Source: Lachnospiraceae bacterium P6B14
Lineage (GTDB): Bacteria > Bacillota > Clostridia > Lachnospirales > Lachnospiraceae
Direction: 5' to 3'
DNA: 64,000 bases
NCBI GenBank assembly: GCA_000687695.1
Contig: JHWZ01000001.1
Location: 186,001 to 250,000, forward strand
Part shown: one piece after another, positions 54,741-62,505 of the stretch
Position numbering within the stretch: the first letter of the stretch is position 1
How the letters are laid out: every line of letters begins with the position of its first letter
The notes under the pieces: model-generated
What the model saw: only the letters and a program-made list of their open reading frames with translations
Told to the model about the DNA's origin: nothing
The model's database searches: none
Program-made: the position numbers and the translations under genes

Positions 54741-55854
54741 CAAAACTGTCACCTCGTAAATCCATTACTTCCAATCGGTTTCTCGTCAAACCGCTACTCT
54801 GAACACCCGTTGCATCACTTACCGTAAGGTACAAAGCCTGCTCCAACGGCATTCCCTGATCCCATGCCAGATATGCCTCTACAAGTTCTGAAGGGTTTTT
54901 CGTCGGCCTTAAGCTCAATAAATCCTGGAGCATCCACAACAGCTCCTCCTCGTGCTCAACAAGCCTTTCCTCAACCACATCATTTTCTTTGTTATACCAG
55001 ATAAAATGCTGCGGTATCGCATGATCGATCATGTACAATGAGATGGAATATATCCCCTGCACCAAAAGATTTCCGTTTTTATGACGTTCTTCACCCTCTC
55101 CCGGCACACACATATCAATAAAAATGTGAAGCGCCTTGGTAAGCGGCAACGACCCGTCCTTAACCATGAGAGAGCCCGTCTTTGAACTAAGCTTCCAATG
55201 GATGCGCTGTATCTTATCACCATCCGCAAAGTCTCTTATATCGAATATTTCCGACGGATCATCACCCTTTTTATAAGGAGAAAATCTGTCCGAATCCTCA
55301 TCTGTTTCGTTGTACCATCTGTCCTTACCCAGATAAAAATCCTTGGTAGGCGGAACAACCAATATATGCTGTGTGGGATAATTCTTTCCGATATGCCATG
55401 CAAAAATACTGAGATAGTCAAATATCTTGACTCTTTCCACCTTGATCGACAGGTTTCCGCAGTTATCCATCGGGATCACTATACGTCTGTCTCGCTTTCT
55501 GCCGGCATCGACGGAAAAACGAACCTTCATCCGTCCGACCTCGCCTGAAAAGCGGTTTTCGTAGCGTACCTTTGCAATACCCTTTGTTATCGGGAGAATC
55601 TTGTTTCTGTTTTCCAGGGAAAGTGTGACCACTGCACGTGCGGGCTTGTCCATGTCGTCCTTCTCTGTCATGGGATTTTTCGAATCCACACTTGCATCAA
55701 CTCTGGATTTCATGAAAATCAGAAACAGGAACATAAAAATCGGAATACACACAAGAATACCTGCAATCGCAACCGTGCCGAATTCCAGGTAGAATACGCA
55801 TATGACAGCCCCGATCAGACACAAAAGGGCGTAGATCAATGTTCCAAAGGTCAT
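54724..55854 (-). CDS. DUF58 domain membrane-anchored protein
   Basis: A 376-aa protein with two N-terminal helices (residues about 5-47), a beta-rich middle and the DUF58 core FSPYKKGDDPSEIFDIRDFA then GDKIQRIHWKLSSKTGSLMV, related to von Willebrand factor A folds. Partner of MoxR AAA+ ATPases. AGGAGGTAACCC precedes the ATG. It lies 14 bp after the MoxR gene and overlaps the transglutaminase gene. The system is thought to assemble or mature metal- or complex-containing targets (known for the family); the target here is unknown. Confidence 0.9.
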   Translation of the reverse strand: MTFGTLIYALLCLIGAVICVFYLEFGTVAIAGILVCIPIFMFLFLIFMKSRVDASVDSKNPMTEKDDMDKPARAVVTLSLENRNKILPITKGIAKVRYENRFSGEVGRMKVRFSVDAGRKRDRRIVIPMDNCGNLSIKVERVKIFDYLSIFAWHIGKNYPTQHILVVPPTKDFYLGKDRWYNETDEDSDRFSPYKKGDDPSEIFDIRDFADGDKIQRIHWKLSSKTGSLMVKDGSLPLTKALHIFIDMCVPGEGEERHKNGNLLVQGIYSISLYMIDHAIPQHFIWYNKENDVVEERLVEHEEELLWMLQDLLSLRPTKNPSELVEAYLAWDQGMPLEQALYLTVSDATGVQSSGLTRNRLEVMDLRGDSFGEAVE

Positions 55855-55868
55855 GGGTTACCTCCTAG

Positions 55869-56798
55869 TTACGCGAGCTTCGGCGCAGGGATACGTCCCA
55901 CGATCTCCTCGATAACATCTTCCTCTGTGATATGTGCCATACGGGCTTTACCGTTTAGGAGAACTCGGTGGGCAAGAACCGCTCCCGCAACACTCCTGAC
56001 ATCCTCAGGAAGAACGAACGCACGACCTGCGACATATGCGCGCGCTCTGGACATATCCATAAATGCCAATGTTCCACGGGGGCTCACACCGAGCGAAAGC
56101 ATCGCATGACTTCTCGTACCGTCAACTATGCGTGACAGATAAGTAAGAACCTTGTCATCAACATGTATCTGCTTAACCTGCTCCTGCATAGCCACGAGCT
56201 CTCTTTTTGAGATGATCTCGCGAACCGAATCGAGCGGGTTGGTCTCCTGACGCTCCTTTATAAGTCGCATCTCCTCCTCCATAGTAGGATAACCCATGGA
56301 GATACGGATCATGAAACGATCGAGCTGAGACTCCGGAAGAAGCTGGGTTCCCGCGGATCCAACCGGGTTCTGCGTAGCCATAACTATAAACGGAACAGGA
56401 AGCTGTCTGGTCACACCATCTACCGTGACCTGCCCCTCCTCCATAACCTCCAGGAGCGCTGACTGAGTCTTCGTAGAGGTACGGTTGATCTCGTCCGCAA
56501 GAAGCAGGTTACAAAGAATAGCGCCCGGCTTGTACTGGAACTCACCGTCCGCACCGATCATATTGAAGCCGACGACATCCGAAGGCAACACGTCCGGCGT
56601 AAACTGAAGTCTCCTCTCCGTAAGCTCCATCGCTCTCGAAAAAGCGACCGCAAGTGTGGTCTTTCCCACTCCGGGTACATCCTCTATAAGAATGTGCCCA
56701 CCTGCCAGAATCGCCGTCATAACAAGTCTGATCTCGTTATCCTTACCTCTGATAACCTGCGCTACCTCATGTAAGATTTGCTCCGTTCTCTCATTCAT
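55869..56798 (-). CDS. MoxR-family AAA+ ATPase
   Basis: A 309-aa chaperone-like ATPase. Walker A is EDVPGVGKTTLAVAF, Walker B is LLADEINRTSTKTQSALLEV, and sensor 1 is ATQNPVGSAGTQLLPESQLDR, all intact. It lies upstream of DUF58 and transglutaminase genes, the standard trio. AAAGGATAATCAAAACT precedes the ATG. A promoter TTGACG-17-TAAAAT lies at 56890-56862, with three CGTCAAA repeats around the -35. Confidence 0.95.
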   Translation of the reverse strand: MNERTEQILHEVAQVIRGKDNEIRLVMTAILAGGHILIEDVPGVGKTTLAVAFSRAMELTERRLQFTPDVLPSDVVGFNMIGADGEFQYKPGAILCNLLLADEINRTSTKTQSALLEVMEEGQVTVDGVTRQLPVPFIVMATQNPVGSAGTQLLPESQLDRFMIRISMGYPTMEEEMRLIKERQETNPLDSVREIISKRELVAMQEQVKQIHVDDKVLTYLSRIVDGTRSHAMLSLGVSPRGTLAFMDMSRARAYVAGRAFVLPEDVRSVAGAVLAHRVLLNGKARMAHITEEDVIEEIVGRIPAPKLA

Positions 56799-56861
56799 AG
56801 TTTTGATTATCCTTTCTAAAAAAATATACAGGGGCGTGTGATCAGATGGAGTTTCTCCGGC

Positions 56862-56890
56862 ATTTTATCCATGCCCGTAAAACCCGTCAA
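56862..56890 (-). promoter_or_regulatory. Promoter of the MoxR operon
   Basis: TTGACG (56890-56885) and TAAAAT (56867-56862) with a 17-bp spacer on the minus strand. Upstream of it TTTGACGGG occurs again (56904-56912 region), giving a direct repeat around the -35. Confidence 0.65.
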
Positions 56891-56916
56891 ACGTCAGCCG
56901 CCCCGTCAAATTCTAT

Positions 56917-58221
56917 TTAACCAACCTTCATCCTAAACTTACGTACTTCTCTCTCGTCCTCAACATCCACCTTTTCAATCCGGCCGCCGAGTCCTTTGAT
57001 CTTGTCCTCGAACCTCTCATATCCTCTTTCGATATAATGTATCTGATCTACAGCGGTGATACCCTCTGCCGCAAGACCTGCCATAACCAGCGCCGCTCCT
57101 GCTCTCAGATCCGGGGCACTCACCTCTGCTCCGGTGAAGTTTTCAACTCCTGTTATAAATGCCGCATTGCCCTCAACGGTTATGTTCGCACCCATACGTC
57201 TGAGCTCACCGACATATTTCAGTCTCGTCTCAAAAATAGTCTCGGTGACGATACTGGTTCCCATAGACAGTGCCAAAAGGGTCGTCATCTGCGGCTGCAT
57301 ATCCGTAGGAAATCCCGGATAAGGCATCGTCTTTACGTTTGCGTATGAAAGTCTCCTGTCTGCTCTGACTCTCACACAATCATCATACTCATCCACCCTG
57401 CATCCGATCTCGGTAAGCTTTGCCGTGATAGCCTCCAAATGCTTCGGGATGACATTTTTAATAAGAACATCTCCCCTTGTAGCCGCCACCATCAGCATGA
57501 AGGTTCCGGCCTCAATCTGATCGGGAATAATGGAATACTCGCTTCCATGGAGCTTCTGTACACCTCTGATCCTGATGGCATCAGTACCTGCACCTCTGAT
57601 GTTCGCCCCCATCGAGTTAAGGAAGTTGGCTACATCTACTATATGCGGCTCCTTGGCCGGGTTTTCAATAATAGTCTTACCCTCCGCCATGCAGGCTGCC
57701 ATCATGATGTTTATTGTAGCGCCCACACTCGGGCAGTCGAGATATATGTGATTGCCATGAAGCTGCTCAGCCTTGGCATCGATCTTTCCATGGTGGATAC
57801 TTACCTTGGCTCCAAGCTGCTCAAAGCCCTTTATATGCTGATCGATCGGTCTGCTTCCTATCTGACAGCCTCCCGGAAGCGCAACCAGCGCTTTTTTGTA
57901 TTTACCGAGAAGGGCACCTACCAGATAGTAAGAGCCTCTGATCTTGCGGATCGCGTCCTGATCAACATTTACATCGTTAATGAGAGCGCCGTTAATACGT
58001 ACCGTGGTCTGATCAAGCCTCTCAACGATGGCACCGATACTTTCAACGGCATCCAAAAGAACACGGACGTCATCCACATCAGGTATATTCTCAATCGTGA
58101 CCGGCTCGTTTGCCATGATGGCAGCGACGATGATACCGAGTGCTGCGTTCTTCGCACCACCTATCACCACTTCTCCGGTCAGGGGTTTTCCACCCCGGAT
58201 CATATACTTCAACATACTCAT
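56917..58221 (-). CDS. murA: UDP-N-acetylglucosamine 1-carboxyvinyltransferase
   Basis: First committed step of peptidoglycan synthesis, 434 aa. The fosfomycin-reactive cysteine is present in ALVALPGGCQIGSRPIDQHI. Further blocks: GGAKNAALGIIVAAIMANEP at the N-terminus and PYPGFPTDMQPQMTTLLALS. No change to Asp at the active-site Cys is seen. GGAGGCTTTTAA precedes the ATG. It is a single gene with a promoter at 58243-58271. Confidence 0.96.
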   Translation of the reverse strand: MSMLKYMIRGGKPLTGEVVIGGAKNAALGIIVAAIMANEPVTIENIPDVDDVRVLLDAVESIGAIVERLDQTTVRINGALINDVNVDQDAIRKIRGSYYLVGALLGKYKKALVALPGGCQIGSRPIDQHIKGFEQLGAKVSIHHGKIDAKAEQLHGNHIYLDCPSVGATINIMMAACMAEGKTIIENPAKEPHIVDVANFLNSMGANIRGAGTDAIRIRGVQKLHGSEYSIIPDQIEAGTFMLMVAATRGDVLIKNVIPKHLEAITAKLTEIGCRVDEYDDCVRVRADRRLSYANVKTMPYPGFPTDMQPQMTTLLALSMGTSIVTETIFETRLKYVGELRRMGANITVEGNAAFITGVENFTGAEVSAPDLRAGAALVMAGLAAEGITAVDQIHYIERGYERFEDKIKGLGGRIEKVDVEDEREVRKFRMKVG

Positions 58222-58242
58222 TTAAAAGCCTCCATAAGGAGC

Positions 58243-58271
58243 ATTATAACATATTTATTACATACAGGCAA
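58243..58271 (-). promoter_or_regulatory. murA promoter
   Basis: TTGCCT (58271-58266) and TATAAT (58248-58243) with a 17-bp spacer on the minus strand, giving a leader of about 15 nt. Confidence 0.75.
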
Positions 58272-58304
58272 GGATTTATTCTACAAATGTATGCAAAATC
58301 GGTA

Positions 58305-59768
58305 TCAATATACCATCCTTACCTTGTAAGCCAGTTCTTCAGAGAGCTCCGGATATATCTGCAGGAAGCAGTCTATCTCGTCAAACGGACCCGAAAGCAC
58401 TACCACGAATTCGTCTCCAAACTCGTGAATAACCTGCATAAGCTCATCGACAGACTCACGGGTCAGCTCCGCTGCCTCGGTAACAAGCAGGCATCTGCCT
58501 ATCAACCTGTCTATCTGATCCATGAGATGGATCGAGTTCATGCGCTCCGCAGTGATACGCATCACCTTCTGGGCAGAGTTGTAACCGAGCCTCGTGAGCT
58601 CTTTTGAAATCTTTTTCGTCATGGTGAGAGTGATCTTTTCCTCTCCGCCCGCCAGTACGAAATGAGGCGGTTCGAAATCCCTGCGTCGTATCTTTGCCAC
58701 GATATCTCTCGTGGTCCAGTAGCGGATACCGTGATCCGAAACGTCCGCAGGCCCTTCCTCGTAATCATCATCTACCGCAAACATAGCCTCCAGGCGATGA
58801 GCCTTCGAAGGATCGTCGGTCTTTACAGGCTCTCCGACGGTTTCTGCCGGACCGCGCCTGTTCAAATACTGAGCCTCCAGGCTGATATGCTCCTTTTCCC
58901 CTATGGGAGCACCCGATACTGTCTTCGGGATCCCTACACTTTCTATCACCGGAGCATCCGGATCCAGCTGCTCCTGCGGATGAGAAGGCTCCACCTCCAA
59001 CTGCTCAATCATCGTACGTCCTGTCTCGGACAGCATCTCATCAAGCGTTGGTTCCTTGGACTCCTCCACAGGCTGAACATCACTCGACTGCTCCACTATA
59101 CGGCTGACCTCGGATCCGACATGCTCGGAAATCGCATTCTCAATATCCGATTCCGCTTCCATACGGGCTGCCAGGTTTTCTTCTATGATGCCGCCAACCT
59201 TTTTCTCCTCGTGGTCGATCTCCGGCTCCTCATCAGGAAGGATACGCGCTCCACCGAACCACAGATGGAGGTCTGCCATCTCCTGTTTGAAATCATCGAT
59301 ACGGCCTGCCGCCTTATAGAGCTCCGCGAGCTTTTTCCCCCAGATTTCCATGTACTCTTCGGCTTTGAACTCCTCCAGGAGTTTTATTCTTTCATCAGCG
59401 CCCGCATCCATCGCATCAAGCATGGCATATCTCAGTTCAAAATCGTCTGCAACGGCGCCGTCCATTTTTTCGAATTCTTTAAGATAAACCTTTGCGTCCC
59501 CAAACTCGCCTATGCGGATAAGAACGGTTATAAACTCTTTCAGATCGCGACGTACATTCGTAGTATTGATAAGGTGAAGATACGTCTTTTTCATCTCATC
59601 AAAATGACTCGTCTTTTCCTGCGCCAGAGCTATATTTCTCAAATCCTGGACAGAATCTATATCATCGAGAGGAAGACTCTCAGAGAGGCGATAAGCCTCT
59701 TCAAAACTGTTCTCGTTAACCAGCTCGTAAAGAGTCTCTAAGCTTCTTTCGATCTCGCGTCGTTTCAT
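58305..59768 (-). CDS. TPR-like / degenerate CbxX-type AAA+ protein, unrecognised role
   Basis: A 487-aa soluble protein. Residues about 1-170 are helical repeats resembling TPR (LETLYELVNENSFEEAYRLS; AEEYMEIWGKKLAELYKAAG). An acidic disordered linker covers residues 180-330. The last 110 residues follow the CbxX/SpoVK AAA+ pattern, but Walker A reads VLAGGEEKITLTMTKKISKE (no GKT), Walker B reads CLLVTEAAEL (no DE), and the closing block EFVVVLSGPFDEIDCFLQIY matches the normal VIVAGYPDEM-like region. The AAA+ assignment is inference from pattern. It lies 28 bp after the CNBD-like gene, in one operon. Confidence 0.75.
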   Translation of the reverse strand: MKRREIERSLETLYELVNENSFEEAYRLSESLPLDDIDSVQDLRNIALAQEKTSHFDEMKKTYLHLINTTNVRRDLKEFITVLIRIGEFGDAKVYLKEFEKMDGAVADDFELRYAMLDAMDAGADERIKLLEEFKAEEYMEIWGKKLAELYKAAGRIDDFKQEMADLHLWFGGARILPDEEPEIDHEEKKVGGIIEENLAARMEAESDIENAISEHVGSEVSRIVEQSSDVQPVEESKEPTLDEMLSETGRTMIEQLEVEPSHPQEQLDPDAPVIESVGIPKTVSGAPIGEKEHISLEAQYLNRRGPAETVGEPVKTDDPSKAHRLEAMFAVDDDYEEGPADVSDHGIRYWTTRDIVAKIRRRDFEPPHFVLAGGEEKITLTMTKKISKELTRLGYNSAQKVMRITAERMNSIHLMDQIDRLIGRCLLVTEAAELTRESVDELMQVIHEFGDEFVVVLSGPFDEIDCFLQIYPELSEELAYKVRMVY

Positions 59769-59796
59769 GTCAACTCATCCTCCATCAGCGAACAAT

Positions 59797-62091
59797 CTAT
59801 GCTTCCAAAAGGAACTTCCTCGTTTTTTCAATCTCAGGCGGTATGTCACACCCGTTCTTGGTAAACTTATGCATCACGTTAGTGATATTTTTCTCGAGCT
59901 TTTTCTGCTCCATGGTATGTCTCTTCGCGGCATCCGCATAGGATGTCTGCGACACCAGACCGGCGGCGATCTCCTGCGCTATCGGACAGTATGTAAACAG
60001 TATGTCGCGGCTTACCTTGTTGAGCCTCATCGCACCGACCGCTTCCTTGGTGATCCAGTCCGTATAATCCTTGGTAAATACATCCCTGTGACGGTTACCT
60101 GCCTGCGTGAGCTGAGCCTTGACCTTTTCCTTTTTCTCAGGTGACAGATCAGAGTTCTTTTTGTAGAACTGCAGGTAATCGGTATACTCACTTGTAAGTG
60201 ACGGATATCTGAAATTGTTCCAGTTGGCACCCATATCGGTACGACATTTTTCCCAACGGAAATGCGCCATCATCCTGAGTATCATGCCGTCAATATTGTT
60301 TTCGGACAGGATCGGCATGAGCACTCTGGCGTGCGTGACTTTTTTCTTGCCCTCGATGTCCTGCCACATCTGGCATCCGCCGCCGCATACCGGAAACAGA
60401 ATAAAGTCCGGTGTGTATCTGTCGATATTTGAAAAATTGTTTAACTCGATCTCTTCGTAATAAGACCTGATCTCCCTGTAGAAAATGGAGTAGTCGATCT
60501 TTTCGACCTTTCTAACGGCCGCGTTTATCGCAGCGCCGGTCACCGCTGCCGAGGAGAGTGTGGTAAGAATTCCCTCGGAACAAAGCACCGGAACAAAGGT
60601 CGAGATGTTTCCGTTTATCAGACGGTCGGCGTACTTGAAGAGGTTTTCAACCTCGAAGTGCATCTTCGCCTCTCCGTCTGCCATGGCAGCCTCCGCCGCC
60701 TGTTTATTTTTCGCAAAATCTTTTCTGACATGCTCCTCATAATCCTCGTCGAACTCATCCTTCGACGGGAGCTTTCTGCCTTCGTAAATCTCCTTGAGCC
60801 ACTCGACCATCGTATAGACATGACAATCAAGATCGCCCGAGCCCACATCAGGGAGTGAAAGAAGTGTCCTTAAATCCTCCTCGGTCAAAAGCTCCTCGCT
60901 CACATATCCGTAGTTCAAAAAGAGCTTAACAGCCAACGGCGGTTTCGGGTCGACAAAGCTTTTTTTGGCTGCCGCCTCGAACACAACAAAAAACGGTTCC
61001 GTGACCTTTTTCCTGATGGCCATGGTCTCCTTGGTTCTTCCAAACTTATCGGTAAGACGCATGAATGCGTCGAGTGCGTCCGAAAATCCCTTCGACACCT
61101 CGGGATCCACTCCGCTGTAATCCATGATCTGCTGGAACGATCCGTTCAGTGAGCTCAGATCCTGCTCGTCTATCTCCACCTCCGCGTTTACATCGTCCGA
61201 GAGCAGCGCCATGTACATAGCCTGCATATGCGTACGGTTCAGCTTCGGATCAGTGCCGACAGTGTCTATGAGAACCGTCTCTATCTCATCGATCTTTGCT
61301 ATGATCTCATCGACAAGTCCCGAAATACGGTCATTCGTCTGGCCTGCTTTTTTCAGGTCCAAAGCCGTCTTTGTAACGTAGGAGAAAAGATTCTTCTCAT
61401 CCATAATAAGTGAGCGGAAAAACTTAAATACCCACTCTCCGTAGATACGGCATCCGTCGATAAGAGGCGGGAAAAGCTCACACTGCTCCATGTAGTGCCT
61501 GAAGGCGATAAGCGATTTGGATCCCAAAAATGCCCTCTGCGCCTCTACCTCCACACTCGCCGCCTCGAGGTAATAATTAACCCCCGAGGGAAGATGAGGA
61601 TCCTCGATGACATCCTCCGAAAGGCGAGCCAATGACGGGATCTCCTGCGGAACCAGTCCGGAATCCACAGCCTCCTTCATATAGGTCGCATAGCTCTTTA
61701 CGAGAAAATCCTTCATCTCATGCGTCGTCTGCTGAAGCTTGTGGAAGGATTTATACATGTCCCTTATCAAAAAGTTTTGTGACGTGACAAGAAGGCCCCT
61801 GTACTGAGCCTTCCCTTCAATCAGCTTTTTTACGCGCGAGACGTCATTTACCGGAAGCGGATAGACCGTCACGCCCTCGCCTGCTATATAAGTAAAACTG
61901 TGCTCACCACGGAGCACATCACAAATTCCCAAAAAATTACCGCTGCCAAGCGTAACCAAAATACCCGATGAGCGCACAGCTACCCTGCCCTTGAGAATAA
62001 GGGCAACACATGTAAGCTCATCACCCTTCTCAAAGATAACGGTACCCTTTGCGACCGGGGTGGTTTCGTTGATAGTTAATTCAGCGGACAT
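59797..62091 (-). CDS. Large protein with degenerate cyclic-nucleotide-binding-like domain
   Basis: A 764-aa soluble protein. Residues about 10-105 have the beta-barrel rhythm of a CNBD (AKGTVIFEKGDELTCVALIL; LGSGNFLGICDVLRGEHSFT), but the phosphate-binding Glu and Arg of the usual GEF(F)GE...R-A cassette are absent, so cAMP binding is unlikely. The remaining 650 residues are mostly helical and unknown, with a CGGGCQMWQD motif near residue 580 and a conserved-looking FRWEKCRTDMGANWNNFRYP segment. AGGAGAACCG precedes the ATG. It is the first gene of a pair with the pseudo-AAA protein. Confidence 0.8.
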   Translation of the reverse strand: MSAELTINETTPVAKGTVIFEKGDELTCVALILKGRVAVRSSGILVTLGSGNFLGICDVLRGEHSFTYIAGEGVTVYPLPVNDVSRVKKLIEGKAQYRGLLVTSQNFLIRDMYKSFHKLQQTTHEMKDFLVKSYATYMKEAVDSGLVPQEIPSLARLSEDVIEDPHLPSGVNYYLEAASVEVEAQRAFLGSKSLIAFRHYMEQCELFPPLIDGCRIYGEWVFKFFRSLIMDEKNLFSYVTKTALDLKKAGQTNDRISGLVDEIIAKIDEIETVLIDTVGTDPKLNRTHMQAMYMALLSDDVNAEVEIDEQDLSSLNGSFQQIMDYSGVDPEVSKGFSDALDAFMRLTDKFGRTKETMAIRKKVTEPFFVVFEAAAKKSFVDPKPPLAVKLFLNYGYVSEELLTEEDLRTLLSLPDVGSGDLDCHVYTMVEWLKEIYEGRKLPSKDEFDEDYEEHVRKDFAKNKQAAEAAMADGEAKMHFEVENLFKYADRLINGNISTFVPVLCSEGILTTLSSAAVTGAAINAAVRKVEKIDYSIFYREIRSYYEEIELNNFSNIDRYTPDFILFPVCGGGCQMWQDIEGKKKVTHARVLMPILSENNIDGMILRMMAHFRWEKCRTDMGANWNNFRYPSLTSEYTDYLQFYKKNSDLSPEKKEKVKAQLTQAGNRHRDVFTKDYTDWITKEAVGAMRLNKVSRDILFTYCPIAQEIAAGLVSQTSYADAAKRHTMEQKKLEKNITNVMHKFTKNGCDIPPEIEKTRKFLLEA

Positions 62092-62114
62092 CGGTTCTCC
62101 TCATGTATAAATAT

Positions 62115-62210
62115 CTGTTCGCGTATCGACGCTCTCTTCACAGAACTACAGATGGACTTCCGGAAGCATGCTTCCGGCTTCCATCTGCAGTTCCGCGCAT
62201 ACGCGAACAG
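62115..62210. repeat. 96-bp nested hairpin element (element E)
   Basis: The perfect 12-bp outer arms CTGTTCGCGTAT (62115-62126, 62199-62210) enclose CAGATGGA (62149-62156, 62180-62187) and the perfect CCGGAAGC-AT-GCTTCCGG hairpin (62160-62177). It lies between the SRP RNA and the CNBD-like gene and may act as an RNA processing or termination site. Confidence 0.85.
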
Positions 62211-62227
62211 TAGTCTGTATATCAAAT

Positions 62228-62490
62228 CCGTGCGCCTCACTTCGAATCTGATCCACCGGACGTTACCACAGCAGTTAACTCGGTCCAGGTGACCCCGCGA
62301 CACACAAGGAGCATCGCTTAGTGCTGCTTCCGTCAGGACCTGACACGGTTCACGAGTCCCTGTTGCACAGGACCCAAACGTCAACGCCACTTTCCGTGGG
62401 CAGCTCCCAAAGATCAAACCCTCCATGAGACAACACCCCTGCTAGAGCGGATTGCAGGTACAGGGCACCGCTAACTCCCCGGCTGCACGG
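62228..62490 (-). ncRNA. ffs: Signal recognition particle RNA (long Gram-positive type)
   Basis: RNA scaffold of the signal recognition particle, about 263 nt, binding Ffh and, through the Alu domain, the ribosome. The minus strand has the Alu-domain start GCCGGGGAGTTAGCGGTGCC then CTGTACCTGCAATCCGCTCT, and the conserved helix-8 tip GTCAGGTCCTGACGGAAGCA then GCACTAAGCG. The ends pair (CCGTGC with GCACGG). Bases 62228-62490 are taken from that pairing. It starts 15 bp after the stop of the HD-GYP gene. No protein is encoded here. Confidence 0.93.
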
Positions 62491-62505
62491 AAATCTTAAC
62501 AAGTA

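Noticed and set aside
57439-59741. Plus-strand frames of 296 and 359 codons
   Set aside because: Antisense to murA and to the pseudo-AAA gene; no recognisable domain or start signals.
62076-62426. Open frame of 116 codons on the minus strand starting MEGLIF
   Set aside because: It lies inside the SRP RNA and element E, has an atypical composition for a protein and no ribosome site; the RNA assignment is much stronger.
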